The notes under the pieces: generated by a model | Told to the model about the DNA's origin: nothing | The model's database searches: none | What the model saw: the letters and a program-made list of their open reading frames with translations, nothing else | Position numbers and translations under genes: made by a program | Source of the DNA: Streptomyces shenzhenensis | GTDB lineage: Bacteria > Actinomycetota > Actinomycetes > Streptomycetales > Streptomycetaceae | Length of the DNA stretch: 64,000 nucleotides | Direction: 5' to 3' | Assembly (NCBI RefSeq): GCF_021462265.1 | Contig: NZ_JAJONF010000033.1 | Coordinates: 47,775-111,774 of the forward strand | Part shown: one piece after another, positions 1 to 8,551 of the stretch | How positions within the stretch are numbered: the stretch's first letter is position 1 | How the letters are laid out: each line of letters starts with the position of its first letter

Positions 1-315
1 CTGGCCGAGCGGCTTCCAGGAGGCGTTCAGCGCCTCCAGCTCGCGGGTGGAACGCTTCAGCGCGGCGATCGCGGTGGGGACGTCGTCACGGCGCAGGGCG
101 CCGGCGGCCGTCTCCCACTCGTGGACGATGACGGTGAACCACAGCTCCATCACCTGGGTGGTGACCAGGAAGACCATCTCTCCGGGATCCTCGGAGAGGG
201 TGTGCTGGAGGTGGGTGAGCACGTCCGCCCTGACGTAGTCCTCGTACGGCGTGGTGCCGGCGAAGTCGAGATGCGGGGTCTCGGGCTCGTTCGGTTCGAG
301 AGCCTCATGGGACAT
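1..315 (-). CDS. kynA: Tryptophan 2,3-dioxygenase, N-terminal part (gene continues past window start)
   Basis: The 105 visible residues begin MSHEALEPNEPETPHLDF and match the N-terminus of heme tryptophan 2,3-dioxygenases, which open the indole ring to N-formylkynurenine in the first step of the kynurenine pathway. The family pattern is seen in YEDYVRADVLTHLQ and in EMVFLVTTQVMELWF. Many family members have a distal-heme His-Gln in the second block; here it reads Thr-Gln, which I note as a variation (IDO enzymes have Ser there). The ATG at 313-315 has GGAG just upstream. The C-terminal two thirds lie outside the window, so intactness cannot be judged. Confidence 0.85.
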   Translation of the reverse strand, partial: MSHEALEPNEPETPHLDFAGTTPYEDYVRADVLTHLQHTLSEDPGEMVFLVTTQVMELWFTVIVHEWETAAGALRRDDVPTAIAALKRSTRELEALNASWKPLGQ

Positions 316-420
316 CGCTGTCTCCTGTTGTACTCCGGGTAGCGGTCCGCCCCTGCCGATGCCGACACGGGGGCCCCGGTCCCCACCGGCATCTTCCGCA
401 ACGTAACCCGGATACGGCAA

Positions 421-444
421 GGCCCGCCTGTTGCCAGACGGGCC
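421..444 (-). terminator. Hairpin terminator after the DUF3151 gene
   Basis: Nine-base arms (421-429 and 436-444) pair with one mismatch around a 6-base loop, about 30 bases past the DUF3151 stop codon. It has no good T-run, as is common for Streptomyces terminators. Confidence 0.5.
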
Positions 445-473
445 GCGCCTCCGTACGAGCGACTGGGCCAGGG

Positions 474-887
474 TCAGCCCAGGGTCCGGGCCGCCGTCGG
501 GGAGGAGTCCTTCAGGAACTGGGTGCAGCGCTCGTACTCCTCCTTCTCACCGATGGCTCCGGCGGCACGGGCGAGGGCGTGCAGGGCCCGGAGGAAGCCG
601 CGGTTGGGCTCGTGCTCCCAGGGGACGGGCCCGTGGCCCTTCCAGCCGTTGCGGCGCAGCGCGTCGAGACCGCGGTGGTAACCCGTACGGGCGTAGGCGT
701 ACGACTCGACGACCGACCCGCGCTCGAACGCGTCGTCGGCGAGCTGGGCCCAGGCGAGCGAGGACGCCGGGTACTTGGCGGCGACGTCCGCGGGGGCGGT
801 GCCCTGCCCGAGGAGCTCACGGGGACCCGGTTCGTCGGGCAGGTGGGTGGGGGGCGGGCCGCCGAGGAGGTTTTCGTGGATGCTCAT
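474..887 (-). CDS. DUF3151 family protein
   Basis: A 137-residue soluble protein beginning MSIHENLLGGPPPTHLP, a good match in length and content to the actinobacterial DUF3151 family, whose function is unknown. It has conserved stretches such as SLAWAQLADDAFE, YAYARTGYHRGLDALRRNGWKG and PNRGFLRALHALARAA, i.e. an all-helical, tetratricopeptide-like composition. The frame stays open upstream to 1100, but the family start is at 887. It lies between kynA and the MFS gene on the same strand. No signal peptide or membrane segment is seen. Confidence 0.85.
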   Translation of the reverse strand: MSIHENLLGGPPPTHLPDEPGPRELLGQGTAPADVAAKYPASSLAWAQLADDAFERGSVVESYAYARTGYHRGLDALRRNGWKGHGPVPWEHEPNRGFLRALHALARAAGAIGEKEEYERCTQFLKDSSPTAARTLG

Positions 888-1140
888 GGTGGCCAGTCTG
901 AGGGATCGGCGGGGCGCCTGGGCCGCCGGGCCGGTCCCGAGGTGCGCCTGGGCGTACGTCCAGAACCCGGTGCGGCCGTATCCGGTGTCGAACGGCACCC
1001 CGGAGCCGTAGCCGTCACCGCTGCCGAAACACGTGTTCTCCAGCCGGCTGAACCGGTCGCCGGTCTCCGGTCTGAGACGACACCACCGAAACGCGTGCAC
1101 GATCAGCTTGCGCCGTGGGCCATGCTCGGATTCCTGCCGG

Positions 1141-2583
1141 TCAGCTGCGGCCCTCCGCCTCCAGCGGGGGCGTCGTGACGTTCCCGTGGTGGCGGCACTC
1201 CGGGCGTACGCAGCCGGGAGCCGGGCGGCGGACCATCGCGAAGGCCAGCGCCGCGCCGACCACCAGCGCCCCGGCGCAGATCGGCATCGCCCGGTCGAAC
1301 GCCGCGTCGAAGGCCGGGGCCGAGCGGTACGCCTCCGGGCCCATCCCCGCCAGCAGCGGCAGCGCCGCCACCGCGATCAGGCTGGCGGCGCGGGCCGCCG
1401 CGTTGTTGATGCCGCTGGCGATGCCCGCGCGGGACGTGTCCACGGAGGCGAGGACGGAGGCGGTGAGCGGGGCGACCAGGGTGACCATGCCGACGCCCTG
1501 GACCAGGACCGCAGGGAGAACGTCGGTCAGGTAGTCCGCGTGTTCGCCGACGCGCAGCATCAGAAGCATCGCGGCGGCACAGAGCAGGGGGCCCACCGTG
1601 AGCGGGATGCGGGGGCCGATGCGGTCGGCGAGGGCGCCCGAGCGGGCCGAGAAGAGCAGCATCAGGGCCGTCGTCGGGAGCAGGGCCGTGCCGGCGGCGA
1701 GGGCCGAGTAACCCGCCACCACCTGGAGCTGGAGCGCGGTGAGGAAGAAGTAGCCGCCGAAGGCGCCGTACACGCACAGGGTGACGATGTTGAGGGCCGT
1801 GAACTGGCGGGAGCCGAAGATGTCCAGCGGGAGCATCGGGTCCCGGCGGCGCTTCTCGACGTACCAGAAGGCCACGCCCGCCGCGACGCCCGCCACGGCG
1901 AGCAGGGACGCGGCCCCGGCCTCGATCAGCGCGAAGGTCACCAGGCCGAGCGTGAGGGCGCCGAGCGCCGCGCCGAGGACGTCGAAGCGCCCGTGAGCCC
2001 GGCCGTCGGCCGACTCGGGGACGTGTCGCAGGGCGACGGGCACGCAGAGCAGGGCGAGCGGGACGTTGAGGAGGAAGACCCAGCGCCAGCCGGGGCCGTC
2101 CACCAGCCAGCCGCCCAGGAAGGGGCCGACGGCCGCCCCGATGCCGCCGAAGCCGGACCACAGGCCGACGGCGCGGGCCCGGTCGTCCGGGTGGAAGGAG
2201 GCCTGGATGAGGGCCAGGGAGCCCGGTGTGAGGAGCGCGCCGCCGATGCCCTGGAGGGCGCGGGCGGCGATCAGCACGGTGTCGGTCGGGGCCAGGCCGC
2301 ACATCAGGGAGGCGGCCGCGAACCAGACGACGCCCAGCACGAAGATCTTCCGGCGGCCGTACTGGTCGCCGAGCGAACCGCCGAGCAGGATCAGACCGGC
2401 CAGCGTCAGCATGTACGCGTTGATCGTCCACTGCAGCGCGGACAGGCTCGCGTCCAGGTCCCGCCCGATGCGGGGCAGCGCGACGTTGACGACCGTCGAG
2501 TCGAGCATCGCCATGCTGGAGCCGAGGACGGTGGTGAGCAGGATCCACTTGCCCTGGGAAGAGGCCAGCCGGACGTCGGGCAT
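1141..2583 (-). CDS. DHA2-family MFS drug/solute exporter (EmrB/QacA type)
   Basis: A 480-residue integral membrane protein with about 14 hydrophobic segments, as in the H+-antiporter DHA2 family that exports drugs, dyes or secondary metabolites. Visible motifs are motif A after TM2 (LGGSLGDQYGRRKIFVLG), the LDSTVVNVALPRI block in TM1 and the motif-C-like GFGGIGAAVGPFLGGWLV. The start MPDVRLASSQGKW at 2583 is preferred because the open frame upstream runs through the aldolase terminator and into the aldolase gene. No ribosome site is obvious. No regulator gene is adjacent, so the substrate cannot be inferred. Confidence 0.85.
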   Translation of the reverse strand: MPDVRLASSQGKWILLTTVLGSSMAMLDSTVVNVALPRIGRDLDASLSALQWTINAYMLTLAGLILLGGSLGDQYGRRKIFVLGVVWFAAASLMCGLAPTDTVLIAARALQGIGGALLTPGSLALIQASFHPDDRARAVGLWSGFGGIGAAVGPFLGGWLVDGPGWRWVFLLNVPLALLCVPVALRHVPESADGRAHGRFDVLGAALGALTLGLVTFALIEAGAASLLAVAGVAAGVAFWYVEKRRRDPMLPLDIFGSRQFTALNIVTLCVYGAFGGYFFLTALQLQVVAGYSALAAGTALLPTTALMLLFSARSGALADRIGPRIPLTVGPLLCAAAMLLMLRVGEHADYLTDVLPAVLVQGVGMVTLVAPLTASVLASVDTSRAGIASGINNAAARAASLIAVAALPLLAGMGPEAYRSAPAFDAAFDRAMPICAGALVVGAALAFAMVRRPAPGCVRPECRHHGNVTTPPLEAEGRS

Positions 2584-2600
2584 GGGTACAGGTATACAGC

Positions 2601-2641
2601 GGACCCGGCGCTGTCGGCGGATTCTGACAGAAGCCGGGTCC
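2601..2641 (-). terminator. Stem-loop terminator of the aldolase gene
   Basis: Nested inverted repeat: 9-bp outer arms (GGACCCGGC at 2601-2609 with GCCGGGTCC at 2633-2641) and 5-bp inner arms (CTGTC/GACAG) around a 10-base loop. It lies 15 bases beyond the fba stop codon and just upstream of the MFS start. Confidence 0.75.
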
Positions 2642-2656
2642 GGACCGTGATGCGAC

Positions 2657-3679
2657 CTACTTGATCTTGTTGCCCGCCGAGCGCAGGTTCTGCGTGGCCT
2701 CGAGGACACGCGCGGCCATGGACGCCTCGGCCAGCTTGCCCCAGGTGCGCGGGTCGTACGTCTTCTTGGAGCCGACCTCGCCGTCGACCTTCAGGACGCC
2801 GTCGTAGTTCTTGAACATGTGGTCGGCGATCGGACGGGTGAAGGCGTACTGGGTGTCCGTGTCGAGGTTCATCTTCACGACGCCGTTCTCCAGCGCGGTG
2901 AGGATCTCCTGCTCGGTGGAGCCCGAGCCGCCGTGGAAGACGAAGTCGAACGGCGACTGCTTGCCGAACTTGGCGGCCACGCCGTCGTTCAGCTCCTTCA
3001 GCAGGTCCGGGCGGAGCACGACGTTGCCCGGCTTGTAGACGCCGTGCACGTTGCCGAAGGAGGCGGCGAGCAGGTAGCGGCCCTTCTCCCCGAGACCGAG
3101 GGCCTCGGCGGTACGGATCGCGTCCTCGACGGTCGTGTAGAGCGAGTCGTTGATCTCGTGGGAGACGCCGTCCTCCTCGCCACCGGTCGGGGTGATCTCG
3201 ACCTCGAGGATGATGTTGGCGCGGCGGGCCTGCTCCAGGAGCTCCTGCGCGATGGCCAGGTTGTCGGCGAGGGTCTCGGCGGAGCCGTCCCACATGTGCG
3301 ACTGGAAGAGCGGGTTACGGCCGTTCTTCACCCGCTCCTCGGAGATCGCGAGCAGCGGACGTACGTACCCGTCGAGCTTGTCCTTCGGGCAGTGGTCCGT
3401 GTGCAGCGCGATGTTCACCGGGTACTTCTCGGCGACGATGTGCGCGAACTCGGCGAGCGCCACCGAGCCGGAGACCATGTCCTTCTTGTACTGGCCGCCC
3501 AGGAACTCGGCGCCGCCGGTCGAGATCTGGACGATGCCGTCGCTCTCCGCCTCCGCGAAGCCGCGCAGCGCCGCGTGCAGGGTCTGGGTCGAGGTGACGT
3601 TGATGGCCGGGTAGGCGAACTTGCCTGCCTTCGCCCGGTCGAGCATCTCGTTGTAGACCTCGGGGGTTGCGATGGGCAT
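2657..3679 (-). CDS. fba: Fructose-bisphosphate aldolase, class II
   Basis: A 340-residue zinc-dependent aldolase that splits fructose 1,6-bisphosphate into dihydroxyacetone phosphate and glyceraldehyde 3-phosphate (glycolysis/gluconeogenesis, cytosol). Family signatures are present: HTDHCPKD near residue 93-100 with a metal-ligand His, LEVEITPTGGEEDGV, FGNVHGVYKPG with a second His, and VFHGGSGS with a third His and the phosphate-binding loop. The length is normal for the long class IIA form of actinobacteria. An AAGGAG ribosome site lies 7 bases before the ATG. It is flanked by its own terminator and by a hairpin behind pyrE, so it is probably transcribed alone. Confidence 0.97.
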   Translation of the reverse strand: MPIATPEVYNEMLDRAKAGKFAYPAINVTSTQTLHAALRGFAEAESDGIVQISTGGAEFLGGQYKKDMVSGSVALAEFAHIVAEKYPVNIALHTDHCPKDKLDGYVRPLLAISEERVKNGRNPLFQSHMWDGSAETLADNLAIAQELLEQARRANIILEVEITPTGGEEDGVSHEINDSLYTTVEDAIRTAEALGLGEKGRYLLAASFGNVHGVYKPGNVVLRPDLLKELNDGVAAKFGKQSPFDFVFHGGSGSTEQEILTALENGVVKMNLDTDTQYAFTRPIADHMFKNYDGVLKVDGEVGSKKTYDPRTWGKLAEASMAARVLEATQNLRSAGNKIK

Positions 3680-3744
3680 CTGTCCGCTCCTTGAGTGTGC
3701 GGGTCGGCGTACTGCTGTTTTCTTACGGCCCTGACCTAGACCTT

Positions 3745-3768
3745 GGGGGCGACGTCATCGTCGTCCCC
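3745..3768 (-). terminator. Hairpin between pyrE and fba
   Basis: Ten-base arms pair with one mismatch (ggggacgacg against cgtcgccccc, read on the minus strand) around a 4-base loop, about 70 bases downstream of the pyrE stop. Probably the end of the epimerase-pyrE transcript. Confidence 0.45.
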
Positions 3769-3839
3769 ATCTTTCCAGACATGAACCGATGCTCCGGGCT
3801 CCGGTCGAATCCGGGTCAATCCCACTCGTCAACCGGGTG

Positions 3840-4388
3840 TCAGTCCAGCCCCAGTTCATCCTTCGAGAAGGCGAACAGGTACGGCACCCCGGCACCCTCC
3901 TGGATCTTCTCGGCCGCGCCGGTGGCGCGGTCCACGATGGTGGCGACGGCGACGACCTCGGCGCCGGCCTCGCGCACGGCCTCCACGGCGGTGAGCGGGG
4001 AGCCGCCGGTGGTGGAGGTGTCCTCGACGACCAGGACGCGCCGGCCCTTGATCTCCGGACCCTCCACCCGGCGCTGCATGCCGTGCGCCTTCGCCGCCTT
4101 GCGCACGACGAAGGCGTCCAGGCGACGGCCCCGGGCGGCGGCGGCGTGCAGCATGCTCGCGGCGACCGGGTCGGCGCCCATCGTCAGCCCGCCGACGGCG
4201 TCGAACTCCAGGCCCTCGGTGAGGTCCAGCAGCACCTGCCCGACCAGCGGGGCGGCCTCGCCGTCGAGGGTGACGCGGCGGAGATCGACGTAGTAGTCGG
4301 CCTCCAGGCCCGACGACAGGGTCACCCTGCCGTGCACCACGGCCTTGTCCTTGATCTGTTGCAGCAGCTCAGCGCGTACGTCCGTCAT
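3840..4388 (-). CDS. pyrE: Orotate phosphoribosyltransferase
   Basis: A 182-residue cytosolic enzyme transferring the phosphoribosyl group of PRPP to orotate, giving orotidine 5'-phosphate in de novo pyrimidine synthesis. The PRPP loop VLVVEDTSTTGGS near residue 118-130, the substrate flap region VVRKAAKAHG and the N-terminal LSSGLEADYYVDLR are as expected. The gene starts only 10 bases after the stop of the epimerase gene, so the two form an operon. The end is followed by a hairpin. Confidence 0.95.
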   Translation of the reverse strand: MTDVRAELLQQIKDKAVVHGRVTLSSGLEADYYVDLRRVTLDGEAAPLVGQVLLDLTEGLEFDAVGGLTMGADPVAASMLHAAAARGRRLDAFVVRKAAKAHGMQRRVEGPEIKGRRVLVVEDTSTTGGSPLTAVEAVREAGAEVVAVATIVDRATGAAEKIQEGAGVPYLFAFSKDELGLD

Positions 4389-4398
4389 GGCAGCAAGC

Positions 4399-5187
4399 TT
4401 AGAGGCGCGTCCACGTCCAGGTGGTCGTGGCTTCCAGCGGCTCCAGCGGGGTGACGAGCCGCGGCCGTGTGTTGAGCCCGTTCGGCGGTCCGGTCTGCGG
4501 CTCCACGCACACCGCCGCCTCCTGCTCGTCGTAGACGACGACCCACTGCTCGCGGGAGGCGACCTTCAGCTCCAGCTGCCCCGGCCAGGTGAGGGTGACG
4601 TCGACGCCGTCGGGCATGCCGAAACAGTCGTCCCAGGGGCCGGGCCGGGGGTCGACGCGGTTGCCGGTGGGCAGGTGGTCCGCGCCGCGCTCCTCCTGCC
4701 AGGCGGGCGTGAAGCCGACCCGGACGTCCTGGCCGCCGAGGTTCCGGTTGAACCACGGGTGCCAGCCGATCTGCGCCGGGAAGGAGTCGTCGTACGTCTC
4801 CACGGACATCGTCAGCGTCAGCGAGTCCTCGGCGAGCTGCACGACGTGGGCGACGCGGGCGGGGTGCGGCCAGGGGGCGCCGAGCTCGCGCGTGATCACG
4901 GCCTCGCTCGCCGAGACGCGTGCGGTGCGCCAGGCGCCGTCCCGGGCGGTGCCGTGGATGGCGTGCGGTGGGGAGTTGAGGGGCATCTGCACGACGGTGG
5001 CGCCGTCCAGGAAACGGCCGTCCCGGATCCGGCCGCACCACGGCACCATCGGGAAGCAGCCGAAGCGGTCGCCCTGGCGGAGGAGTTCGAGGGATCCGAC
5101 CTCGAGACCGGCGATCCGGCCGCCGTTGCCGGGGTGCAGGTGGAGGGTGGCGTCGCCTGCGGTCAGCGTGATGTCTTCGTTACTCAC
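4399..5187 (-). CDS. Aldose 1-epimerase (galactose mutarotase) family protein
   Basis: A 262-residue protein of the mutarotase/YeaD fold, which interconverts sugar anomers or hexose 6-phosphate anomers. Typical blocks are GGRIAGLEVG, MVPWCGRIRDGRF, PHAIHGTARD (family His), IGWHPWFNRNLGG (second His) and AVCVEPQTGPPNGLN with the catalytic-type Glu. The start is a GTG at 5187 giving VSNEDITLTAG; a long open frame upstream crosses repetitive non-coding DNA and is discounted. It precedes pyrE by 10 bases. The exact sugar substrate is not evident. Confidence 0.85.
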   Translation of the reverse strand: MSNEDITLTAGDATLHLHPGNGGRIAGLEVGSLELLRQGDRFGCFPMVPWCGRIRDGRFLDGATVVQMPLNSPPHAIHGTARDGAWRTARVSASEAVITRELGAPWPHPARVAHVVQLAEDSLTLTMSVETYDDSFPAQIGWHPWFNRNLGGQDVRVGFTPAWQEERGADHLPTGNRVDPRPGPWDDCFGMPDGVDVTLTWPGQLELKVASREQWVVVYDEQEAAVCVEPQTGPPNGLNTRPRLVTPLEPLEATTTWTWTRL

Positions 5188-5213
5188 GGGATGACAGTAC
5201 TGGGGCGAGGGCG

Positions 5214-5277
5214 TCGGGTTTCGGGTGCGGGTGGCCGGGGGCCGGGTTTCGGGTGCGGGCCGGGTTTCGAGTGCGGG
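5214..5277. repeat. Short G-rich tandem repeat upstream of the epimerase gene
   Basis: Three copies of an 18-base unit resembling cGGGTTTCGGGTGCGGG, two adjacent and one separated by 10 bases. Non-coding, in the spacer between the epimerase and CoxG-like genes. Confidence 0.7.
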
Positions 5278-5280
5278 CGA

Positions 5281-5352
5281 GTGGGGGCCGGTCGCGCCCA
5301 CGCGGCGGCAGCCGCACATCGGATACCGCTCCGCGCCCCTGACGGGGCGCTG
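5281..5352. repeat. Dispersed intergenic repeat, copy 1
   Basis: A roughly 70-base block beginning GTGGGGGCCGGTCGCGCCC, running through GCGGCGGCAGCCGCACATCG and ending in a CCCCTGACGGGG palindrome. A near-identical block recurs at 10571-10640 and a degenerate one at 10645-10695. All copies lie between genes. Confidence 0.75.
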
Positions 5353-5441
5353 CGGTCGGCGCTCCTTTCCAGCTGCGGGCAGTCGTGCCTCCCCCAGGCA
5401 CCCTGCCGGCGCCGGTAAGCGTCTCCACCCGCGGCCCCGCG

Positions 5442-6194
5442 TCAACGCCGGCGCCGCAGCGCCCTCGTCACCACGATCGCCGACGCCAGCGCCAGGGCCG
5501 CCGCCGGTGCGGCCCACCGCAGTGCCGACGCGGCTGCCACTGTCTGCGGCGCGGGGACCGGCGCGTACCGCCCTCGCGGCGGTGCGTGGTCGACCTCCTC
5601 CGCGCTGCGGCCGATCATCGTCCGGCGCGCGTGCGCCGCCTCGGCGAAGATCTCCGGAAGCGGCTCCACCACCGGCTCGCTCACCGGTTCCGGCTCTGTC
5701 TCCGGTTCCGGCTCGGGCTCCAGGGACGGCGGCGGGACCTCCGTCTCGAAGATCGAGGCCGGTTCCGGTTCTTCCGCGGCCTCCCCCAGCGCCTCCACGA
5801 ACCGGTTCAGCAGCCTCGTCGCCGCCGACTCCACCGCCTCCGCCGGCAACTCGGCGACCCGCCCGCCGGCGGAGACCGTGCCGGTCACCGAGACCGCGCA
5901 CCCCTCGTCCGTGTCCGCGAGGCGGAACGTGAGCGCCAGCTTCACCGTGCCGGTGCCGCGGGCCTCGGTGGCGTCACCGTCGACCGCGTAGGAGCCGTCG
6001 TCGTGGGCGGTGACGCGCACGGAGCCCCGGTAGGTGATCGAGTGGCTGCCGACGCGGACCTTGAGGCGGCCGGTGCCGGGAGCGGCGCCCGCGTCCTGCT
6101 GGAGGCCGGGGACCGCCCGGGCGACCCGCGCGGGGTCGGCCAGCGCCCCCCTGAGCCGCGAGGCCGGGGCCGGGACGTACACCAGGTGCTCCAT
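5442..6194 (-). CDS. SRPBCC / CoxG-like protein with C-terminal membrane anchor
   Basis: A 250-residue protein. Residues 1-145 resemble the START-like hydrophobic-ligand fold of CoxG-type proteins (MEHLVYVPAPASRLRGALADPARVARAVPGLQ at the start, then alternating beta strands and a C-terminal helix RLLNRFVEALGEA). A Glu/Pro-rich linker follows (EPEPEPETEPEP), and then one hydrophobic segment, WAAPAAALALASAIVV, with an Arg-rich cytoplasmic tail. It is therefore probably tethered to the inner face of the membrane. No carbon monoxide dehydrogenase genes are nearby, so the ligand and partner are unknown. Confidence 0.75.
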   Translation of the reverse strand: MEHLVYVPAPASRLRGALADPARVARAVPGLQQDAGAAPGTGRLKVRVGSHSITYRGSVRVTAHDDGSYAVDGDATEARGTGTVKLALTFRLADTDEGCAVSVTGTVSAGGRVAELPAEAVESAATRLLNRFVEALGEAAEEPEPASIFETEVPPPSLEPEPEPETEPEPVSEPVVEPLPEIFAEAAHARRTMIGRSAEEVDHAPPRGRYAPVPAPQTVAAASALRWAAPAAALALASAIVVTRALRRRR

Positions 6195-6294
6195 GCCGAC
6201 TGAGCCTACCCACGAGCCGGTCCGGCACACCCTCTCCGGCGCACGGCACGCTGCGCGCCTCCTTGACGGCCGCCGTCCGGGCAGACCGCTGTGC

Positions 6295-7935
6295 TCAGTA
6301 CCGCGGATGCACCAGCGTCGACGGCGGCACACCGGCCGCCGGAGTCCTGAGCGCGTCCCTGCGCAGTGCCCCGCGCGTCAGCGTCCGCAGCCGCGGACCG
6401 TCGGCCGGGAGGTGTAACGGTGGTCCCCGCGGACCCGCCGCCGCCAGCAGGAAGCCCCAGTCGTGCGGGGCCCTGGACTCGCCCGCCGAGCGGTCGGGGC
6501 CCGGGGTGAAGCCGGCGTCCTGGCCGAGGACCCGGTAGGGGGTGGGGGCGAGGCCCGCCGCGCGCATCGTCGCGGCGACCGTCCAGAAGGCGTGGGGGCG
6601 GGCCTGGACCGGCCCCGCGTGGACGACCAGGCGGCCGCCGGGGGCGAGGGCGCGGCGGGCGAGGCCGTAGAACTCCTCGGAGTACAGCTTGGTGCTGGCG
6701 GTGATGCCGGGGTCGGGCAGGTCGGCGATGACGACGTCGTAGCCGGAGCAGCCGCGGCGGGGTGCCTCGCGCAGCCAGTGGAAGGCGTCGGCGGTGAACA
6801 CGTGGACGTGCGGGTCGTCGTAGGCGTGGCCGTTGAGCGCGGCGAGGGCGGGGTCGTGGCGGGCGAGGCGGACCAGGCCGGCGTCGAGTTCGACGACGTC
6901 GACGCGGTCGACGCCGGTGTGGCGCAGCACCTCGCGCGCGGCCATGCCGTCGCCGCCGCCGAGGATCAGCACGCGCGCGTGCGGGCCGGTCATCGCGGGG
7001 TGGACGAGGGCTTCGTGGTACCGGCGTTCGTCGCGGCCGCCGACCCGCAGCCGGCCGTCCAGGAAGAGGTCGAGGGGGCGGCCGTGGGTGCCGCCGGTGA
7101 GGACGATCTCCTGGACGTCGGTCTGCACGGCGAGGCGGACGTCGGAGCCGTAGACGGCGTGCCGTGCGGCCCGTTCGAAGTCGCTGACGAGTGCGGCGGC
7201 GGAGCCGAGGACGCCGAGGACGGTGACGTTGGCGACGAGGAGTGTCCAGCGGGTCCGGCGGGACAGGTCGCGGCGGAACAGGCCGAGGACCAGGGCGCCG
7301 CCGGCGACGACGTTGACGGTGCCGGTGAGCAGGGTGCCGGTCAGCTGGCCGAGCAAGGGCAGCAGCAGGAACGGGAAGGCGAGGCCGCCGACGAGCGCGC
7401 CGACGTAGTCGGCCGCGAACAGGTCGGCGACGGCGCCGCCCGCGTCCTGGCGGCGGATGCGCTGGATGAGTTCCATCAGCAGCGGCACCTCGGCGCCGAT
7501 GAGCAGGCCGATGGCGAGGGAGAAGGCGACCAGCAGGCAGCGCGGGCCGGTGGCCCACAGGCCGCCCCAGCCGCCGGTCCAGGCGAAGACGGCGTACAAC
7601 GCCATGGCGCTGCAGCCGCCGACCAGCGCCAGCGCGGCCTCCACCGCGGCGAACCCGGCCGCCGCGTGCCAGCGCAGGCGTTTCGCGGCCAGGGAGCCGA
7701 CGCCCATCGCGAAGACCATCACGGACAGCACGACGGAGGCCTGGGTGACCGAGTCGCCGATCAAGTAGGAGGCGAGGGCGACGAGTTCGAGTTCGTACAC
7801 CAATCCGCAGGCCGCGCAGACGAACACGCACACCAGGACCAGGAAGCGGCCCGTCCCCGGCCGCACGGGCAGCGGCGCGGGGGCACCCCAGTCCGGCGGT
7901 GCGCCGGGAGGGGCGGGTGCGTGTGGATCGATCAC
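6295..7935 (-). CDS. Membrane-fused polyamine aminopropyltransferase (spermidine synthase-like)
   Basis: A 546-residue fusion. The first ~230 residues form about seven hydrophobic helices. Residues ~260-500 are a spermidine-synthase domain: LDGRLRVGGRDERRYHEALVHPAM, the nucleotide-binding RVLILGGGDGMAAREVLRH, acidic VVELDAGLVRLAR, and VVIADLPDPG with the catalytic-type Asp pair. Cytosolic relatives transfer the aminopropyl group of decarboxylated AdoMet to putrescine; the role of the membrane-fused version is less clear. The start is GTG at 7935 with a weak ribosome site. Confidence 0.8.
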   Translation of the reverse strand: MIDPHAPAPPGAPPDWGAPAPLPVRPGTGRFLVLVCVFVCAACGLVYELELVALASYLIGDSVTQASVVLSVMVFAMGVGSLAAKRLRWHAAAGFAAVEAALALVGGCSAMALYAVFAWTGGWGGLWATGPRCLLVAFSLAIGLLIGAEVPLLMELIQRIRRQDAGGAVADLFAADYVGALVGGLAFPFLLLPLLGQLTGTLLTGTVNVVAGGALVLGLFRRDLSRRTRWTLLVANVTVLGVLGSAAALVSDFERAARHAVYGSDVRLAVQTDVQEIVLTGGTHGRPLDLFLDGRLRVGGRDERRYHEALVHPAMTGPHARVLILGGGDGMAAREVLRHTGVDRVDVVELDAGLVRLARHDPALAALNGHAYDDPHVHVFTADAFHWLREAPRRGCSGYDVVIADLPDPGITASTKLYSEEFYGLARRALAPGGRLVVHAGPVQARPHAFWTVAATMRAAGLAPTPYRVLGQDAGFTPGPDRSAGESRAPHDWGFLLAAAGPRGPPLHLPADGPRLRTLTRGALRRDALRTPAAGVPPSTLVHPRY

Positions 7936-8020
7936 TCTGCGACGTTACGTCACTCACTCGGTACGCTTCGTCACCCACACGTGTGGAACTCGGCGCCCTT
8001 TGACGCTCCGTTGGTTTATG

Positions 8021-8551
8021 TCATCCGGCCACGGGCTGGGGCACCGGAGCCCGTACGCCGACCCGGGTCCGGGTCGCCACCAGCTGGCCGTCCTGCGGAT
8101 ACGCGTGCCAGGTACGCCAGCGCACCTGGCCCTCGTGCCGCTGGGCCAGCATCGCCGTGAAGGCGTGCGGGCTGCCCGGGAAGACCCCGGCGAGGCCGTG
8201 CGGATGCTCGGAGACGAGGGCCAGCAACTCCTGGGCGCGGCCCGCGAAGGAGCCCGGTGACAGCACCTCGACGCGGGCCGCGAACTCGTACTCCCAGTCG
8301 CCGACGCGTTTGGCGACCCCGAGCGGCAGGGGGGTGCTGGACCCCTGGATGCACGCCACCGTCTCCGAACAGCCGCCCCGTTCCTCCTCCAGGAGCACCT
8401 GGTGGGACGCGCCGAGCAGTCTCAACTGCAGCTTCGCACCGCTCAGTTCCAGGTCGAGGGTGGCCAGGGCGGGCAGCGGTTCGCGCCCCAGGGCCCAGGC
8501 GAGGTCGGCCGCACGCGTATCGGTGTAGGTGGTGTTCAGGGTCGTGAGCAT
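8021..8551 (-). CDS. DUF2617 family protein
   Basis: A 176-residue soluble protein beginning MLTTLNTTYTDTRAADLAWALG, matching the actinobacterial DUF2617 family, which has no known function. Conserved-looking blocks are ELSGAKLQLRLLGASHQVLLE, GDWEYEFAARVEVLSPGSF, and the C-terminal WRTWHAYPQDGQLVATRTRV. A GGAG lies 7 bases before the ATG. It is on the same strand as the aminopropyltransferase gene, but an 85-base gap separates them. Confidence 0.8.
   Translation of the reverse strand: MLTTLNTTYTDTRAADLAWALGREPLPALATLDLELSGAKLQLRLLGASHQVLLEEERGGCSETVACIQGSSTPLPLGVAKRVGDWEYEFAARVEVLSPGSFAGRAQELLALVSEHPHGLAGVFPGSPHAFTAMLAQRHEGQVRWRTWHAYPQDGQLVATRTRVGVRAPVPQPVAG

Noticed and set aside
4399..5901. 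500-codon version of the epimerase gene
   Set aside because: The extra N-terminal part is low-complexity translation of intergenic repeats and antisense of the CoxG-like gene.
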